In this document: piece after piece, positions 1 to 11,622 of the stretch
Layout: each line of letters opens with the position of its first letter
How positions within the stretch are numbered: the first letter of the stretch is position 1
Origin: Castanopsis chinensis
Lineage: Eukaryota > Streptophyta > Magnoliopsida > Fagales > Fagaceae
Assembly (NCBI GenBank): GCA_032878915.1
Contig: JAVQMG010000101.1
Coordinates: forward strand, 2,336,501 to 2,400,500
Reading direction: 5' to 3'
Length of the DNA: 64,000 nucleotides
Position numbers and translations under genes: made by a program
Notes under the pieces: generated by a model
What the model was told of the DNA's origin: nothing
The model's database searches: none
What the model saw: only the letters and a program-made list of their open reading frames with translations

Positions 1-323
1 ATATCAAGAAATCCCTCTATTTTGAGGCTTTTGTGAAAAGATTGATTTCAATGAGTTATTTAAAAATTGCAAAACGTTTAAAACTAATTGGTGATATATG
101 GTACTTTTGAAATGATGTTTAAGAAATACACTTTTACATGTGATAGTATATAGTATAGTGCAACTAAATCGTGTTTTCTTTTTGTTAAAAAAATAAAATA
201 AAATCGTATTAGCTTTTTGAATTAAAAGCGGTGGCTAGATTAGATTTTTTATTGTCGGTGGGAAACATCATCGAGTATATGTTATTAAAATACAATTTTA
301 TGCAAATACTTTCAAAGCATAAT

Positions 324-370
324 TTCATTTAAGACTATTTTTTTTTTTTGATACTTCATTTAAGACTATT
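324..370 (-). mobile_element. Retroposon stub with 16-bp target duplication
   Basis: The 16-bp repeat TTCATTTAAGACTATT occurs at 324-339 and 355-370. Between the copies are only 15 bases, ten T followed by GATAC. The T tract abuts the left copy, as expected for a minus-strand retroposon whose poly(A) tail meets the target duplication. I infer a LINE-driven insertion truncated almost to its tail. Confidence 0.6.
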
Positions 371-1377
371 ATAACACTCTAAATATTTTTGAAATTACTT
401 TATATTTAAAAAAAAAAGAATACCTAAAGTTCGTCATATTTGGGAATTACTTGCCGTGCAGATTACTAGATTCCTCTATAAACAAATAGATATATATTCC
501 CAGCTCTCCATTTAATTCCTCAAACGAAGAAATATATTATTTCTATTTGAAGGGTTCTAGAATTATAATCCAAGCTTGTTGATGTATTGACACTTTATTC
601 TTTCGTGCTCTAAGAGATCCTTTGGGACATGCCCTGATACTTCTACACATGGTTCTTTAAACGTAGTCTTCTTCTTTTTTGGAGAATCATTAAACATAGA
701 CAACATTAGAGGAATAAGATCAATCGCATTCGATACTATCTTTGACCCTTAGAGGTTCATGAATTTTGGCAACTTGATATGTTAAGTAATGAATATTATG
801 AATGATCTTTGGTTTGAAATGGAGGAAAAATATTTTGAATCAACAAAAGGAATAGGTACGTTGGGAATTATGGGCTGGAAAAATGATTTTGAAGTTTTTT
901 TTGTTGACTCAACTGGTCTTGTTTTGCTGGGGGAGGCTACATATTTAAGTTAGTTCTTTGTTAATGAAGATGCATTTCAGCAAAACGAAAAGAAAAAAAG
1001 TTGGAATATAAGGATCTAATGAAATATCTACAAGAACTGCACAGAAATAACTAAGACCATGTGACATTCATAAAGTTTTTTTTTGGGTTTAACATAGTCA
1101 CATAGGGAACTTTTCTGAATGATAACATGTTTACCAGTCTTTTGTTGTTTGAAGTATGACCTTCACCTAACTTAATATCTAGATCTTAATTGATTTCGCT
1201 ATTTGTCTTGGGCATAATTCTAATTCTTTAACTAACAAGAAATAATGACTCCCACAATTTAGAGTTAACCACTCTATTTATGACACCCATTGATTTTGGG
1301 TGTAACCGGAATTTTAATTTAGATTCTTTATTTAATAATAGTTAATTGAAATCTATGATTCTCAAAGCTTATTATTT

Positions 1378-1425
1378 AAAAACTACACTTTTTTTTTTTT
1401 TGAGAATCATTCAAAAATTACACTT
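1378..1425 (-). mobile_element. Retroposon stub with 13-bp target duplication
   Basis: A 13-bp direct repeat with one mismatch (AAAAACTACACTT at 1378-1390, AAAAATTACACTT at 1413-1425) encloses 22 bases: eleven T followed by GAGAATCATTC. Read on the minus strand, the tail is GAATGATTCTC then oligo(A). This resembles the TTCTTCTC-oligo(A) end of the larger LINE fragment at 24105-24577. Confidence 0.55.
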
Positions 1426-3792
1426 AATCATGTGAGATTACATTCTTTAATATGTTTTCATCGACTTCAAATAGTTAAAATTCACATATACATAAATTAC
1501 AAATTTTAGAAGGAAAGCCTAGAGAACATAATCATGTCAAAAAGCAAAAACACCTCCTAAGTTTCATTTCTTCTTTATAGCTCTTTAAGATCTTTATATC
1601 CACTAAATTGACCTTTGGGACTACCTTTTTTTTTAGCTTTTGTGGACCAAAAAAAAATTAAGTTATACTATCATGTGAACCACGTTAATAAGAGTTAGTA
1701 ACTGATTCATATTGCTGCTCAAGTGATGCTCACGTGATTTTTGGTTAACAAGAACTAACAAAAGTTAATCACAAGCATAAATTTGACACATATATAGAAA
1801 CCTCAAAAGTTACAAAAATGAATTAAAACTCTATGGAGATGCTTTTACAATCGAGCCAAACCCCAAGGGGTATTTCTGTATTTAGGCCAACATAATTATA
1901 ACCTTATTAAGGTCTGAATATTAAACCCAATAACTAGAACAATAAAAGAAAGTGCAATTAGATTAATTGAATGAATTTAAACTTTTTACTCATAAATTAA
2001 AATTTCAAATTTTCATAAATTACATAGGGATAAAATGTAATTTTATTTATTTAAAATTTTACGTAAGGGTGACATATGCATGCCGAAAAAGGTAAACTGG
2101 CACGTATAGTGGCGAAGTTGTCAACCCAAAAATGGGACGTGGGGAGTCTTGTGCATTGTGTCCCCATGCATATATAATAGAATAATTATTACTGTATTTG
2201 AATTGAAGTAAACTTCCAAGCCAAGAAGGAATATTGCATAATATATTAATATTGACAATACCAAATTAAAAATATTATGGGAAAAAAAAAAACATATATA
2301 TTAAACTATGAGATAAATGAAAGTTTTTCTCTAATCAATTTGAAGAAATTTCCGACTTATTATATAGTGATTCATAAGATTATTTATGTGTATTATTTAA
2401 ACAAGTTATTCGATTTTATAAATACCATAAAAAAAATAATTATTTAGAATAGAATATATCATAAGTATAACTATAGAATTGTGGATCATCTATAATAGGA
2501 TTAAGACTGCATGGGAGAAGGGGAATGAATATCCCATTTTTGGAAGCAAATTCAGTGTAGAAATTGAATTTTTAACAATGCTAAAAATAAACTATTAGAA
2601 AAGGTCTTATGGTTAATCCCCATTAGGAGTGCCTATGATTAATACCCACACTCCTGCTAACTGTGTCCACACTCTATATATATATATAGTATTTTTTTGA
2701 ATAATTTAATAGTTGGAAGAAATGAGATTTGATTCTTAAACGTTTTTATTAAAAATATCATAAAATATCAATTGAACTATAAGGTTCTCGATGCATTCAT
2801 TTAAGGTTTGAATGCTTTCTTTTATCATATTTCAATTCTAATTTTAGAAATGCATCCCTCTCTTCCCCCCCATATTTCATTAAAAAACTATATAATATAA
2901 AATGAAATAATATTAATAGTTTTTTTTAGAATGAAAATAATAGTATAGTTGAAAGTTAAACAATGCCAGTAACCTAATACCAAAAATTAACACTTATTAG
3001 ACTGACTGGTTAAGTTCCTTCTAAAACGTTTCTTGGGCGACCTGAAAACTCCTAACGAATGTGAAGAAGCGAAGAGATTTGTTGCCAAATAATAGAGGTT
3101 TCTTAACTGGAAAGTTATTCTCCCTTTTTTGGGTCCTGATTCAAAGATTTCATTTCTGGAATCTAGCTTCCTTTAATCTGCTAACCTAACTCTTCTCTTT
3201 TTTGAAGTTCTTTATTAGCTACGTACCTAACCTTTGAAACCGAAACCCTCTTTCACATGGGTTGGCTTTAAAGCATCTCCAAGGTCTCCAGTTTTGACTG
3301 TACATAAGAAACAAATTAGTAAAAGAATTTGGAAAGAGGATTTTTTTTATTAAAAAGAAAAGATATTAAGTGGAAAATTCTTTTTGGCTGAAGAATTAAA
3401 TAGAGATTCTTTCAAGACTATTATGGAACTTGGTCGGTGATTAAATTCTAGGTGACCTATCTTGGGGCATTGAATATATATTCCCATGCAAACGAACCTT
3501 CTTGGCTTCTTCTTCTTCTTTTTTTCATTTTTTTTTCCTTTAAGTTCTTCTTTTTAATCTATAAAATGTGAGGAGGAAGACAAGAATTTCTATTCGAACC
3601 CAAGTTCTCAATATAGAGAAAATTGAATTATATACATTAATTGTTTCTATAAAATTAAAAAAACAATGGTCTTGGTAGAATATAAATTCTCTGTACCACA
3701 TTTTGTGTTCCACTTATATTTCACATTTTCACTTATCACAACTTGTCATATGTTTATTTTTTTTTTCATTTTAAACTTTGACTATTTTATAA

Positions 3793-4305
3793 GGAAAGTT
3801 AAACAACTACATAGTAAGTTATAATTGGTGGAAAGTGAAACACAAAAAATAATACAAAAAATTTGTTTTTGTCTTGTTAAGGGGCACTTTTAAGACAATT
3901 GTAAATAAATAATTTTAGGAAAATTTTAATACCACTTTTTAAACTTTATGTTATAAGTAAAATTAAACAATTACATAGTAAGTTATAATTGGTGGAATAT
4001 AGTAAGTTATAATTGGTGGAAAGTGAAACACAAAAAATAGTACAGAAAACTTGTTTTTGTCTTGTTAACGGGCACTTTTAAGGAAATTGTAAATATATAA
4101 TTTTAGGAGAATTTTATTACCACTTTTTAAACTTTATGTTATTAGGAAAGTTAAACAATTACATAGTAAGTTATAATTGGTGGAATATAAAGTGAAATAC
4201 AAAAATTAGTACAGAAGATTTGTTTTTATCTTGTTAACAGGTATTTTTAAGACAATTGTTAATAAAAAAAATTAGGAAAATTTTAATACCACTTTCATGA
4301 GAAAT
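3793..4305. repeat. Three-copy tandem repeat, ~165-186 bp unit
   Basis: Three successive copies begin near 3793, 3957 and 4143. Each contains ACATAGTAAGTTATAATTGG, then a GTGAAACACAAAAA-like segment, TTGTTTTTGTCTTGTTAA, GGCACTTTTAAG and TTTTAGGAAAATTTTA. The second copy is longer because ATAGTAAGTTATAATTGGTG is duplicated inside it. No coding potential is visible. Confidence 0.7.
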
Positions 4306-4594
4306 ATAAAAAAATATTAAAAAAATCAAAAATTTTTATTGTCTCATAAAATTTTTTTTTAAAATATTTTCTAGGCATATATTGGTTAACTAGTCCCCCA
4401 AAAATAATTACATTAATTATTCCTAGAAAAACACAAAAGATTAACACATTTTCAAAGAAAAAAAAAAGGGAACAAAAAGTCTTACAACAATAGTTTGGAA
4501 ACTTTGGCCATCTTTCTTCTCGTTCCTAGAACATTTTTGCCCATAGCATAATTAGAGACAAAGTGTGTGTTTGGGTTAGGATTAAAAATTAAAA

Positions 4595-6093
4595 GGCGAA
4601 AACTACAATTTGTCCCTACATTTTCATGCGATTCTCACTTTGATCCCTATATTTTATTTTCACCAATTTTAGTCCCTGTTTAGAAAAACATTTTCTATTT
4701 TAATCATTTCCGTCAATGCCCTAACAGCACTGACCTACGTGGCAAACAGAATCATTAAAATAATAATAAAGAATTTTATTTTGCCTTTAAAAAATGCCAC
4801 GTTAGCATTGAAATTAAAAAAAAAATTAATTTTAACTAAAAAAAAAAAAATCAAAAACAGAAATCAAAATAAAAAATCACATTAATTGAGATCGACGTGT
4901 GTCTTGAATAAAAACAACAAGAACACAAACTCAGATCTAAGAACACAAAACTAGAAATAAAAAAAAAAAAAAAAAACCTCCGAAACTAATCAACTTCATC
5001 GTCTTTTACTCTTTCTCTCTTAAATCCCTATCCCTAAATTCCCTCCATTTATTTCTCTCTAAATTCCTCTTCTCTACGATGATCATCATCTTTGCATTCT
5101 AATCCCAAGAAAAAAAAAATGCGACTCCACTAGCTCCTTAATTCCCCGCCGTTCGATCAGATCACGTTGTTAAAACCCAAAATCTCTGATCCAGATTCGC
5201 ACAATATCTTGGGGATTAGGCTGGAAGCGACCTTCGGAGATCTTCCACCTCGCATTGAGCTACGGCAATGAAGAGCCCGTGGAGAGTCCCGGCCGCGAGT
5301 TTCCCTCTTCCTCCGCTTCGTCGTCCTCGTCGATGACGATGGGCTCGGCGTCATCGTCGTCTTCGGCATCGTCAATAGTGGCGCAAGATCAAGAGCTAGG
5401 GTTTCGAATCGAGTTGGAGTGGTCGGCTGGGGACGAGGAGGAGCAGGTGGCTCTCAGGCTTCAGTCGCCGGCTAGTTCCGGTGATGGGTGGGGTCGGATT
5501 TGGGTTTGTGTTTGGTTGACAAGAAAAATCAATTACTGGGTTTGTGTTTGTTGCTCTTGTGTTTGGTTGACAAGGAAGATCTGTTGCTGGGTTTATGTTT
5601 GTGTTTTTGTTCTTGCTAGAAATCTGTTTGTGTTTGTGTATTTGTGTTTGGTTGACAAGAAAGGGCAAGAAAATGCTATAGTTTAATTTTTTATTCTTAT
5701 TTTCTGGGTTTGTGATTTTTGGATTTTAATTTTGTGTTCTTAGATCTGTGTTTGTGTTCTTGTTCAGGACACACTTCAATCTCAATTAATGTGATTTTTT
5801 ATTTTGATTTCTGTTTTTTATTTTTTTTATTTAGTTAAAGTTAATATAATTTTTTTAATTTCAATGCTGACATGGCATTTTTTAAAGACAAAAGTAAATT
5901 TTTTATTATTATTTTAATGATTCTGTTTGCCACGTAGGTCAGTGCCGTTAGGGCACTGACAGAAACAGTACTGACAGAAAGGACTAAAATAGAAGGTGTT
6001 TTTCTAAAGAAGGGCTAAAAGTGGTGAAAATAAAAATTAGGAATCAAAATGAGAATCGCATGAAAATGTAGGGATGAAAATGTGGTATTCGCC
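4595..6093. mobile_element. Mutator-like element with long terminal repeats (MULE-1)
   Basis: The ends are long inverted repeats of about 350 bp: left 4595-~4950 starts GGCGAAAACTACAATTTGTC and right ~5735-6093 ends ATGTGGTATTCGCC. The element is flanked by a perfect 9-bp direct repeat AAATTAAAA (4586-4594 and 6094-6102), the duplication size typical of Mutator-like transposons. No transposase is encoded, so it must depend on one supplied elsewhere. The interior (about 5230-5700) is much more GC-rich than its surroundings and looks like an acquired gene fragment. A related element sits at 58977-60573. Confidence 0.85.
5230..5690 (+). pseudogene. GC-rich gene fragment captured in MULE-1
   Basis: Between the AT-rich terminal repeats lies a block with many CpG and TCG/CTC codons. 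Frame 5255-5686 (+) reads a Ser-rich run followed by an acidic stretch (DEEEQVALRLQS), then Trp/Cys/Val-rich translation of a degenerate GTTTGTGTTTGGTTGACAAG repeat that is unlikely to be real protein. I infer exon sequence acquired from a host gene, as in Pack-MULEs, but I do not recognise the donor. The coding strand is presumed from composition only. No splice junction could be confirmed. Confidence 0.5.
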
Positions 6094-6272
6094 AAATTAA
6101 AATTATATCACTGTTCATCTTATTTTTGTTACTATTCATGGGCCCCACTGCACTTTTTGAAACTATTCATGTGCCCCACTGTACTATTTCAACTAACTTT
6201 TACTTTTATCTACAGTACTTTCAGTAATAATTTTTCAGTTTCAACAAAATAAGCGATATCCAAACACACCCA

Positions 6273-7546
6273 AAGAGGAAGAAAGAGGAATGAAAACTTA
6301 AACCACTCTCAAATTTCAACCCAATAAAGGTTTTCAACAATGTTGACTCGTGGTAAATGCATAGTTCAAAAAGCTCTAATCAAATTGAGAAGTATTACAT
6401 TCACAACAAATCATAGATGGTAAGTTGTTATTAATTCTAATTTTAACCTACAATTAAAATTATATTTTTATTCACTAATATTAGCTAATAACAATCTGCT
6501 ACTCATAATTTATTGTGAAAATGTTGTAAAAATGTTATGGAGAAAGCAATTTTTAGTTAAATAAATTAGTAAATAACTAAAAATGTACACAGACTATTTG
6601 CCGACGGCATATAAATGGTGAAAGGTTGGCATGCCAATTAAAGAAGTAAAGGCTAGGTATCAGTTTCGCAATTCAGCCATGAGTGTTTAATGTCATGTAT
6701 ATATATGAGATTAATTATAACCGAACGTTAAAAGGCTGCTGGTTTTGATTTGTTGCCAACTTTGTAAAGTTAGGTCAGTTAGGTAGGTTAGAGCTGCTTG
6801 TTCCGAACTTTAGAAGGGGCGGTGCGAAATGTTTTGTTTTTTTTTTGTTCTGTTCTCTATATACCAAATTTTCTAACTACCCATCAAGTCTAATAATAAT
6901 TGTTAAAGAAAGTCGTAGCACACGTATGCATGAAAACTATAAGGGCCTGTTTGATAATGTTGTTTTAATAAAGTTATTTATATTTTTTAAAAATACGTGC
7001 AGGTAAAAAAGTGTGTGAAAATACGTGTAATGTTATTTAAAAACTGAAAACACAGTGTTTAAATACATGTACCAAGGATTTTTAGCCAACATTTTTTTTG
7101 CTCAACTTAATAAATATAAATTTTTTTAAAACATACAATCTTTGTAGAGTCATAATCCTATTTTTGTTGAGTTGTACATACCAATTAGTTAATTAATTGG
7201 GTTTTTATAAAAATATAATGAATACATAATTATTCTAACAAATATCTTAAAAATTAAAGAAAAAATAAAAGACTTTACTCTATACTTATAAAAATGATAG
7301 TTGATCAAAGATAATTTAAAGATTTAAAATCTTCTTGTCAACCTAGCTTTCCTTAAATTCGTTGAAGTTTAATAAGTAGATTTTTTGTAATACATTGCAA
7401 ACTATTTAATTTTTACCCTGAGTTGTGTTTATAACAACATTTTATATTATTATTTTTATATGTCACAATTTTTAGTGTTGGCTAATTCAATGACAAATTT
7501 GTTTGTATATTTGGACAATGTACCTTGTATTATATATATGAGTCTT
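6273..7546. other. Intergenic, no gene seen
   Basis: AT-rich sequence without a plausible reading frame. GGGCCTGTTTGATAATGTTG near 6952 resembles one end of the small hAT-type MITEs common in plants, but I find no convincing partner end. Confidence 0.5.
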
Positions 7547-7554
7547 ATAAGGAT

Positions 7555-8142
7555 CAAAATTTTGAAACCTGGACCGTTTATTGAACCGTAAAAAGGAGAG
7601 GTTTAAGGTTTTTGAGGTCGAATGAGGTTGAACCGGGTTCGAACCGTGATGATGTCATAATTAATTTAATAATTAATTAAAGCCTAAATATAGATATCAA
7701 ATTTATAAAACTAGCAAAATTGACTAATATATTTATATATATGAGGGAAATTTAATGATTTTCAAGCATATATTTAATAATTTAATAAGAAAGGTAATAA
7801 AATAAAATAATAACTATGAAAACATTAAAATTTATGATTAATTTTTGAAGTAAAGTTGAATATCTTTGAAGGATTTTAATTATAATTTTTTTTGTTTCTT
7901 GTAAGAGATGGATAATTTAATTAAGTAGAATAAAATTGTGTTAAGTTGTTTTTATTAAAAAAAAAAATTGCTAAGGGGTTGGACCGCAGGTTCTTGACCG
8001 GTTCGTGCAGTCCAACCCCGGTTTTAGGGGTTCATGGAATTAACTAAAAATACGGTTCTTTATGCTTAAAAAATCGATTTTCATTCCTGTTCCCGGTTTT
8101 CACGATCCGACCTCCCGGTCCAATTTGGTTCTAAAAACAGTG
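7555..8142. mobile_element. Non-autonomous hAT element
   Basis: The termini CAAAATTTTGAAACC (left) and GGTTCTAAAAACAGTG (right) are imperfect inverted repeats. They are flanked by a perfect 8-bp direct repeat ATAAGGAT (7547-7554 and 8143-8150), the hAT duplication length. The 588-bp interior has no transposase. Subterminal regions are rich in GGTTC/GACCGG motifs, plausible transposase-binding repeats. A truncated relative with CCGATAAAAAGAG and GGTCGGACCGATAACATCAT occurs at about 9776-9900. Confidence 0.75.
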
Positions 8143-8296
8143 ATAAGGATTGAGGTTTGAAGATTCGGTTCACTGTGTAAACTTAAAGACATTGGTTGAG
8201 TGAAAGTGGAAGTTGAACAAAAAGTCTCATTAGAGGATTATTTGAACCAGCTGCCCACGACTGATTTTGTAGCCTTCTCAACCCAAAATCCTACAC

Positions 8297-8298
<2 letters not shown>

Positions 8299-8347
<49 letters not shown>
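8299..8347. repeat. Poly(A) tract, 49 bases
   Basis: An uninterrupted run of about 49 A lies between CACCTT and GCCCCTAATC. It could be a decayed retroposon tail, but I find no flanking direct repeat or attached retroelement sequence. Confidence 0.9.
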
Positions 8348-8348
<1 letters not shown>

Positions 8349-8664
8349 CCCCTAATCACTAGAGAGGAAGACAGCCGCACTTTTACAATGAAATACTAGA
8401 AGTTGAAAATTCCTTAGTCTTATGTCTTATCTCTACCTAATTAAGTCTAACCTTCAATAATTAACTCTTATTTGGAGCTTCTATGAAAAACATGGCCCAG
8501 GTCCAAACTGCCTCGATTTACAACAACATACCTAAACAAGTAAGAAAAAGGAAAAAAGAGAGGTTTGTGAAGGGCTTTCCTTAATTTAAACTTTCATAAA
8601 TCTATCTTATATCCATAGTTATTCAATGATTGAACCCTCTCTTTCCAAATATCATGTCACCACC

Positions 8665-9289
8665 CACTACAAGAAAATATGTTTATTGCAACAATAAAAA
8701 AATCATTGTAATAACATCAAAGTTATTGCAATAGTTGATGTAATAAATTGTAAGGTAATAAGTTTGTGCAACAAAAAATTTCATTGCAATAATTATTAGA
8801 TATTTTTCATCCTTAAATTATTGAAAAAGTTCTTTTTTCATTTTTATTTTTGTCTCTATATCATTCAAAAAACTCTTTACAAAGTTTAGGGATGAAAAAA
8901 AAACTTTTTAAAGTTTAGGGATTAAAAACAAACTTTTAATAAAGTTTAGGGACCAAAATATTATTTTACCGTAAAATAATTGATATCAAATTATTACAAT
9001 GATGTCTTTATTGCAATAAAATATCACTTTGAAATTTTTGTTGTAATAGATTGCAAAAATAATTGTTATCAAGTTATTGTAATGATATCTTTATTTTAAA
9101 TTATTGCAACAAATTTTAGTATCGATAATTATAAGTTATTGAAACTAATTATTGTAAATACGATAATTTATTACTTTTAAGTTATTATTGCAACAGTTTT
9201 TAATTTATAGATACAATATTGTGTCTAATACTACTATACTGAAATTGTTGTATTAACATTTAGTGTAATAGACTGATTTTGGTGTAGTG
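8665..9289. mobile_element. Non-autonomous CACTA element
   Basis: The left end is CACTACAAGAAAA and the right end TTTTGGTGTAGTG, which are the inverted termini typical of CACTA (En/Spm) transposons. The 625-bp interior has many subterminal ATTGCAATA-type motifs in both orientations, as in CACTA elements that bind their transposase there. There is no coding capacity. The flanking triplets are not clearly identical, so the 3-bp duplication is not confirmed. A diverged second copy lies in the last TPP intron. Confidence 0.8.
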
Positions 9290-10335
9290 ATCTTTGTTCT
9301 ATGACCGACCAGGTCGCACAAAGAAACTCCAATTAGTGGGAAATAAAAAGGTCTCCTTGCCCCGCTGGGAAATACAATTACCTTACAAAATAGGTACCAT
9401 TACCTTTAAAAAAAAAAAAAAAACACATTATAGCTAGGCTTACTTGATATGTCAATGTAGTGCTAACACGTGACAACTGGTAAACCAACGAAAATCACAA
9501 CTCGCAACAATAATTATCACTTGGCAATTCTTATTCCCTTTTCATTTCTATCACTAAATAATAAATTAACAAAACATAAAGGAGTGGTATTCAATTCAAC
9601 TGTTAAAAGTGGTCCTTCCCCATTTTCGTTACTAATGCTCTAAGATAGCGCCAAAACGATTCTTTGGAAATCTCCTTTTTTATTACTCTCTCTCATATTT
9701 GCATAATACACTTATGTAAAGTTTCAAATCTCGGACAAAAGAAGAGTTAAACTATTTCTCTTTATTAAAAAAAAATCCGGATCAGATAGAGAACCGATAA
9801 AAAGAGTGGTTTCTAGTTTTGTGGTTCAGCTGGTCGGACCGATAACATCATAACTAATTCAGTTAATGATTATTTAATTATAAAAATCGATTTATATTCC
9901 ACTATGGAAGAGTAAAGTTTCCATATTTTTACTAATATCCCTTTATTAATTAAAATGAAAAAGTTAAAGAACTTTTATCCTTTTGTTTTCGTTTTATGAG
10001 TTTTAATTAAAATGGACAATGTAGAAACTTGTACATTTTTATTTTGTATATAATGTACTTAATGATTTCTTCTCAAAAATTGGATTTACTAATTTTTTTT
10101 TAAAAAAAAAATTATAAACTTAAACAAACGGATCCAAAAGAATATCCTAATGGAAATCCATATCATTAACGAGAAGGAAAGTTTTTCTCCTCATTATGTT
10201 TCTCATGAAGATCATGCAACTTTGCATTAGGTATGCTAGTCAATTGAGTCAAGTCAAATATTAAAATTTCAATAATATTTATTTAATTTTATTTTGAATA
10301 TGAACCAAGCTCAAGTTTATCACCAAGCAAATTTA
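9290..10335. other. Intergenic with hAT-like remnant
   Basis: No gene is visible. About 9776-9900 carries GAGAACCGATAAAAAGAG and GGTCGGACCGATAACATCAT, resembling the interior of the hAT element at 7555-8142, but it lacks recognisable ends. Confidence 0.45.
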
Positions 10336-10722
10336 GGTTATGTTTGGTAACAATTTTTGTTTTTTATTTTTAAAAGCTTGTTTTTAGGAATATAAAGAAA
10401 TTTTTTTTTTTTTGTATTTTTGAAATAAAAAACATGTTTGGTTAGTTAAAATTAAAAAAAAAAAAAGTTTTTTGAAGAAAGAAATAGAAAATACTAAAGT
10501 ATGTTGTTACTACAATTTGAATTGTAATGATAACTCATTAAATGAGATAGATTCATTAAAATAACTTTTGCATGTTTTTAGTTTTATTCACAAATTGAGT
10601 TTTGAGAACAATTTTTGTTTTCTATTTATTTTGAGTTACCAAATAAGTTTTTTAGTTTCAAAAATAGAAAATTGTTTTTGAAAACAAAAAATAAGGGGAA
10701 AAAACAGTTATCAAATGTACCC
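10336..10722. mobile_element. MITE with imperfect terminal inverted repeats
   Basis: The left end GGTTATGTTTGGTAACAATT and the inverse of the right end (GGGTACATTTGATAACTG) are imperfect inverted repeats. The interior holds mirrored blocks of TTTTGTTTTTTATTTTT. About 390 bp, non-coding. The TTTGGTAAC-type ends suggest a hAT-related MITE. No target duplication was found. Confidence 0.55.
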
Positions 10723-10808
10723 TTATTCTTTTTCCAATATATATAGTAAACATTATGACTATTGTTTTTTACCCATTCATAAAACTATGCTAATAATTAG
10801 AAACTAAA

Positions 10809-10862
10809 TTATAGTTATGTATGTGATTATCAACAAAAAAAAAAATTTATAGTTATGTATGT
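10809..10862 (+). mobile_element. Retroposon stub with 16-bp target duplication
   Basis: TTATAGTTATGTATGT occurs at 10809-10824 and, identically, at 10847-10862. The 22 bases between are GATTATCAAC followed by oligo(A) and one T. The A tract abuts the right copy, the polarity expected for a plus-strand retroposon. Confidence 0.6.
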
Positions 10863-10876
10863 TATGTTTTTTACGC

Positions 10877-10910
<34 letters not shown>

Positions 10911-10911
<1 letters not shown>

Positions 10912-11053
10912 TTTTCAATTCATAGCGTCCGCTCATGATGATAGCTCTTTATCATTAAATCAAGTAGTCAATTTTTTGGTGTAGACGAGAATTAAACTCC
11001 AAATCTATTATTTAACTATTAGAGGCTTTACTTATTGAGCTAAGGAGAATCCA
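10911..11053 (-). mobile_element. tRNA-derived SINE, decayed
   Basis: Read on the minus strand, it begins with CTCCTTAGCTCAATAAG, which resembles a pol III box A. GGAGTTTAATTCTC follows about 40 bases later and resembles box B. A tRNA-unrelated part (CTACACCAAAAAATTGAC, TGATAAAGAGCTATC, GGACGCTATGAATTGAA) makes up the 3' end. Similar 3' ends recur at about 11545-11620 and 40435-40533. It lies next to an (AT)n tract that obscures any target duplication. Confidence 0.5.
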
Positions 11054-11544
11054 CTTCCCATATATATGTTATGTTTAGGTTAGACATATTTAATACTTGA
11101 GCCTAAATTTAAGCTTGATTTATTTGCTTGGTTCATCTGTTAAATAATCAACCATAAAAATATTATAAATAAAAAACTATTTTTCACAGTAGAGTTGGAG
11201 TTTTTCATAGATAATCGGGTGTTTCTTATGCCCTTTATTAGAATGTGTGATGTAGTTGTAAGCTACATTGAAGGAGTGACGAGTATGGCTAATGGCTTGT
11301 GGCACCAATAGGCCGAAACACTCATCAGTAATAATATGTAACTTGCATACTATAAAAAACAGCATAAATCAAATCAGCAGTTGAACGGATGCCCAGTTTT
11401 TGGGATGCTTGGTTATTAAGTTGAACCAACTAGTCTTGTTCTATTTTTAATAGTATTAATTTATACACTAAAGTAAGTTTGCCCTTAAAGTTTAGGATTG
11501 TTTTTATTTTGGCTCTTTATGTTTTTATTTATTTATTTATTTTT

Positions 11545-11622
11545 TTTTATAGAGTTTCAACTTATGACATTCGCTCCTAATAATAGGTCTTTATCATTAA
11601 ATCAAGACGTCAATAAGTTTTT
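11545..11622 (-). mobile_element. SINE 3'-end fragment
   Basis: ATAGAGTTTCAACTTATGAC, CTCCTAATAATAGGTCTTTA and AAATCAAGACGTCAATAAG match, with substitutions, the 3' part of the SINE at 10911-11053. A T-rich tract on the left corresponds to its tail on the minus strand. The box A/B part is missing. Confidence 0.45.

Larger units (their letters stand above)
1..3789. other. AT-rich intergenic region, no gene seen
   Basis: I see no reading frame with recognisable protein features on either strand and no RNA gene. The stretch is rich in A/T homopolymers. The only structures I can support are two very small retroposition-like insertions, listed separately at 324-370 and 1378-1425. Confidence 0.6.
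4566..6272. mobile_element. MITE-like element split by a Mutator-like insertion
   Basis: The sequence just left of the Mutator-like element at 4595 begins GTGTGTTTGGGTTA. The sequence right of it ends ATATCCAAACACACCC near 6270. These are inverted and similar, so the outer ~210 bp (4566-4594 plus 6094-6272) looks like a small non-autonomous element of the common plant GTGTTTGG type. I could not define a target duplication for this outer element, so its ends are approximate. Confidence 0.4.

Noticed and set aside
5396..5668. Minus-strand 90-codon frame inside MULE-1
   Set aside because: It arises from the degenerate GTTTGGTTGACAAG repeat read backwards; no domain features.
4595..6093. MicroRNA precursor based on long inverted repeats
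   Set aside because: The arms are transposon terminal repeats with a 9-bp target duplication and a 0.8-kb loop, not a microRNA hairpin.
7615..7650. GGTTCGAACC motif suggesting a tRNA T-arm
   Set aside because: No cloverleaf can be drawn around it; it lies within hAT subterminal repeats.
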